Below, piece after piece: positions 13,664-15,398 of a stretch of DNA of 15,398 bases (its first letter is position 1; each line of letters begins with the position of its first letter). The position numbers were made by a program, and so were the translations under genes. The stretch is from SG8-39 sp032125995 (GTDB lineage Bacteria; Pseudomonadota; Gammaproteobacteria; Burkholderiales; SG8-39). The stretch spans positions 1 through 15,398 of the forward strand of contig JAQBBQ010000169.1 in the NCBI GenBank assembly GCA_032125995.1, read 5' to 3'. The notes under the pieces are model-generated. The model made no database searches, was not told where the DNA came from, and saw only the letters and a program-made list of their open reading frames with translations.

Positions 13664-14395
13664 TCAGGCCGCGGGCGCGACGTTGACGCCGCGCACGGCG
13701 TGGCGCTCGATCAGCCGCGCGACCAAGCCCGTCGCCTTCGCCTCTTCGACGAATTGGGCAAGAAAAGCCGCGCTCGCGCTGCGCGCCCTGGGCGTGCCGA
13801 CCGCCTGCTGCACGGCAGTGAAACGCCCCTCGAGCAGGCGCGCGCCGGGCAGCTTCTCGACGTCGGTGACCAGCCGCGGGCGCAGGCCGGCGAGCGCGTC
13901 GAGCTTTTCCTTCACGAACAAGTCCCAGGACGCGTCGAGGCCCTCGGCGTTCACCAGTTCGGCGTTTTGGATGCTGCGGTTGAGGTACAGACCGTAGGCG
14001 CTGCGCCCATAGACCGCGATGCGTACGCCCTTGCGATCAACGTCTTCGACCGACCGGATCTTCGAGCCCGCGGGCACGAGGTAGGTCGCTTCGATCTCGA
14101 GATAGGCCGCGCTGAACGCGATTTCTTTCGCACGCGCCGGCTCCGCCCCGATCAGGCCGATGTCCCACTCGGCGACCGCGTCGGCGAGCTTGCCGGGGTT
14201 CGCGTAGGGCAGCAGCGTCAGCGGCACGCCGAGGCGTTGCGCAATTTCACCGGCCATGTCGGGCGCGACGCCCTGCGGATCGCCGTTCGGCGCCCGCCCG
14301 GTGACGAGCAGGAAGTTCGACAAGTTGACCCCGGCGCGCAGCGTGCCGGTGGGTGCGAGCTCGGCGACAACGGCCGCGGTTGGCGTGACCGGCAT
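13664..14395 (-). CDS. Family 3 solute-binding-fold protein lacking a signal peptide (243 aa)
   Basis: Bacterial solute-binding protein family 3 fold (PF00497 type): LRAGVNLSNFLLVTG (19-33), GVAPDMAGEIAQRLGV (42-57), EWDIGLIGAEPARAKEIAFS (76-95, with the Arg that usually grips the ligand carboxylate) and AYLEIEATYLV. Ordinary members bind amino acids in the periplasm. This one starts MPVTPTAAVVAELAPTGTLR, with no basic n-region and no hydrophobic core, and no upstream in-frame extension is likely because livF ends only three bases before the ATG. GGGAG precedes the start by eight bases. It therefore appears cytoplasmic. Cyclohexadienyl dehydratase (PheC) shows that this fold can become an enzyme. 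The neighbouring AroQ-like protein makes an enzymatic or sensory role worth considering, but a binding protein for the Liv transporter, exported in some other way, is not excluded. Confidence 0.82.
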   Translation of the reverse strand: MPVTPTAAVVAELAPTGTLRAGVNLSNFLLVTGRAPNGDPQGVAPDMAGEIAQRLGVPLTLLPYANPGKLADAVAEWDIGLIGAEPARAKEIAFSAAYLEIEATYLVPAGSKIRSVEDVDRKGVRIAVYGRSAYGLYLNRSIQNAELVNAEGLDASWDLFVKEKLDALAGLRPRLVTDVEKLPGARLLEGRFTAVQQAVGTPRARSASAAFLAQFVEEAKATGLVARLIERHAVRGVNVAPAA

Positions 14396-14398
14396 GAA

Positions 14399-15130
14399 TC
14401 AAACTCCCAGGTAGTAGCGCTTGATCATGTCGTTCGAGCGCAGGTCCTCGGCGCTCGCACCTTCGAACGCGATCTCGCCGTGGACGATGATGTAGCCGCG
14501 ATCGGCGATCTTGATCGCCTGGTTGAAGTTCTGCTCAGCCATCAGCACGGTGAGCTGGCGGCGCTCCTTGAGCTCCTTGATCTTGGCGATCATGCGATTC
14601 ACCAGGATCGGCGCGAGGCCGACCGAAGGCTCGTCGACGAGGAGAATGCGCGGCTCGGACATCAGCGCACGCGCCACCGCCACCATCTGCTGCTCGCCGC
14701 CGCTCATGCTGCCGGCGAGCTGACGCCGGCGCTCTGCAAGTACCGGGAAGACCTCGAAGATGAACGCCAGGTTCGAGGTGACTTTTGCGCGCGCGCCCGG
14801 GCGATAGGCGCCGAGCATCAGGTTCTCCTCGACCGAGAGCGTCGGGAACAGCCGCCGGCCTTCGGGCACCAGCGCGATGCCGAGGTCGACGATCGCCTGC
14901 GGGGTGAGGCCGACCAGATCGATACGCTCGCCGTCGGTCTCGAGCCGGATCGAGCCGCTCACGGGCTCGACGATGCCCATGACGCACTTGATCAGCGTAC
15001 TCTTGCCGTTGCCGTTCGAACCGAGCAGGACGACCGACTCGCCCTCTTCGACGTGGATCGACACGCCGTGCAGCACGCGCACCGCGCCGTAGCCGGCTTC
15101 GACGTTCTCGACGATGAGCCTACTCGCCAA
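14399..15130 (-). CDS. livF: Branched-chain amino acid-type ABC transporter ATPase LivF (243 aa)
   Basis: Second ATPase of a HAAT/Liv-type importer. Walker A GSNGNGKST (37-45), Q-region LVPEGRRLFPTLSVEENL (87-104), signature MSGGEQQ (142-148), Walker B RILLVDEP (161-168) and the LivF-typical MAEQN (198-202) are visible. GRRLFPTLSVEENL distinguishes LivF from LivG. The frame runs back to an ATG at 15187 inside livG. TTG at 15130, preceded six bases upstream by AAAGGG, gives the length usual for LivF (E. coli 237 aa) and an 11-base overlap with livG. The ligand may be an amino acid, amide, urea or aromatic acid, since Liv-type systems serve many small catabolic substrates. Confidence 0.93.
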   Translation of the reverse strand: MASRLIVENVEAGYGAVRVLHGVSIHVEEGESVVLLGSNGNGKSTLIKCVMGIVEPVSGSIRLETDGERIDLVGLTPQAIVDLGIALVPEGRRLFPTLSVEENLMLGAYRPGARAKVTSNLAFIFEVFPVLAERRRQLAGSMSGGEQQMVAVARALMSEPRILLVDEPSVGLAPILVNRMIAKIKELKERRQLTVLMAEQNFNQAIKIADRGYIIVHGEIAFEGASAEDLRSNDMIKRYYLGV

Positions 15131-15398
15131 GGTAGGCCCTTTCCACGTCCGGGTTCTTGACGATATCCGCGGGCACACCCTCGGCAATCTTGCGCCCGGC
15201 GTCGAGCACCACGATGCGCTCGGAGAAGCCCATCACTGCGCGCATGATGTGCTCGATCATGATGACCGCGACCCCGCGCGCGTTTACCGCCCGCAGGATC
15301 TCGAGCATCTCGTCGACTTCCGAACTCGACAGCCCTGCCATCGCCTCGTCGGAGACCAGCATCCTGGGCTTGGCGGCGAGCGCGCGCGCCAGCTCGAG
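15120..15398 (-). CDS. livG: Branched-chain amino acid-type ABC transporter ATPase LivG (5' part cut by window)
   Basis: C-terminal 92 residues of the partner ATPase; the Walker A and signature lie beyond the window. Seen are the segment just after the signature (LELARALAA), Walker B PRMLVSDEAMAGL with the D-loop, the H-switch in IMIEHIMRAVMGF, and the LivG-typical ending KIAEGVPADIVKNPDVERAY followed by LGE and stop. Walker B reads SDEA where LDEP is usual; the catalytic Asp-Glu pair is kept. The gene overlaps livF by 11 bases. The livH and livM permease genes would be expected upstream, beyond base 15398. Confidence 0.93.
   Translation of the reverse strand, partial: LELARALAAKPRMLVSDEAMAGLSSSEVDEMLEILRAVNARGVAVIMIEHIMRAVMGFSERIVVLDAGRKIAEGVPADIVKNPDVERAYLGE
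15137..15142 (-). promoter_or_regulatory. Ribosome binding site AAAGGG that fixes the livF start
   Basis: On the minus strand AAAGGG lies six bases before the TTG at 15130. It is the best site in the livG/livF overlap and decides for TTG over the more upstream ATG at 15187. Confidence 0.6.

Noticed and set aside
13625..15160. 511-codon plus-strand open frame
   Set aside because: It is antisense to the SBP and livF genes, which have strong motifs and ribosome sites.

Overview
The window is about 15.4 kb of GC-rich bacterial DNA, with G or C at nearly every third codon position. The gene types (YadG-like ABC ATPase, LpxL-type lipid A acyltransferase, E. coli-like AsnS, acetone-carboxylase-like proteins, Liv-type ABC transporter) indicate a Gram-negative proteobacterium, most likely a betaproteobacterium near Burkholderiales. 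That placement is inference from gene content and composition. Both ends cut genes. I saw no rRNA, tRNA, CRISPR array, transposase or integrase.

Layout. (1) 1-1453: a truncated YadG-like ABC-2 exporter ATPase on the minus strand, divergent from a class I SAM methyltransferase that carries a signal peptide. (2) 1468-2190: a toxin-first HigBA/RelE-type toxin-antitoxin pair on the minus strand, with a clear sigma70-type promoter and a palindrome inside its spacer. (3) 2266-3669: asnS, minus strand. (4) 3770-9234: a plus-strand operon of a zinc-type MetE-core methyl/alkyl-transferase, a HyuA/acetone-carboxylase beta-like ATPase, and a HyuB/alpha-like subunit whose C terminus is a fused acetone-carboxylase-gamma-like zinc domain. 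(5) 9299-10196, minus strand: a MNT-type nucleotidyltransferase with a small overlapping partner, preceded by a short orphan fragment resembling the end of a TPR protein. (6) 10333-13076, plus strand: an LpxL-family acyltransferase followed 17 bases later by a B12-domain-type radical SAM protein. (7) 13135-15398, minus strand: livG (partial), livF, a family 3 solute-binding-fold protein with no signal peptide, and a divergent type II dehydroquinase (AroQ) homologue lacking a catalytic histidine.

How the genes may work together. The MetE-like/HyuA/HyuB-gamma operon looks like an uncharacterised catabolic module: a thiol- or zinc-dependent transfer step plus an ATP-dependent carboxylase or cyclic-amide hydrolase. 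The livGF-SBP-AroQ-like operon is also catabolic in character (uptake plus two proteins built on shikimate-type folds). It converges on the region from the other side, but nothing in the sequence proves that it shares a substrate with the first. The LpxL/radical SAM pair suggests envelope lipid tailoring. The most interesting items are the HyuB-gamma fusion beside a MetE core, the AroQ homologue with an altered active site, and its apparently cytoplasmic binding-protein neighbour.
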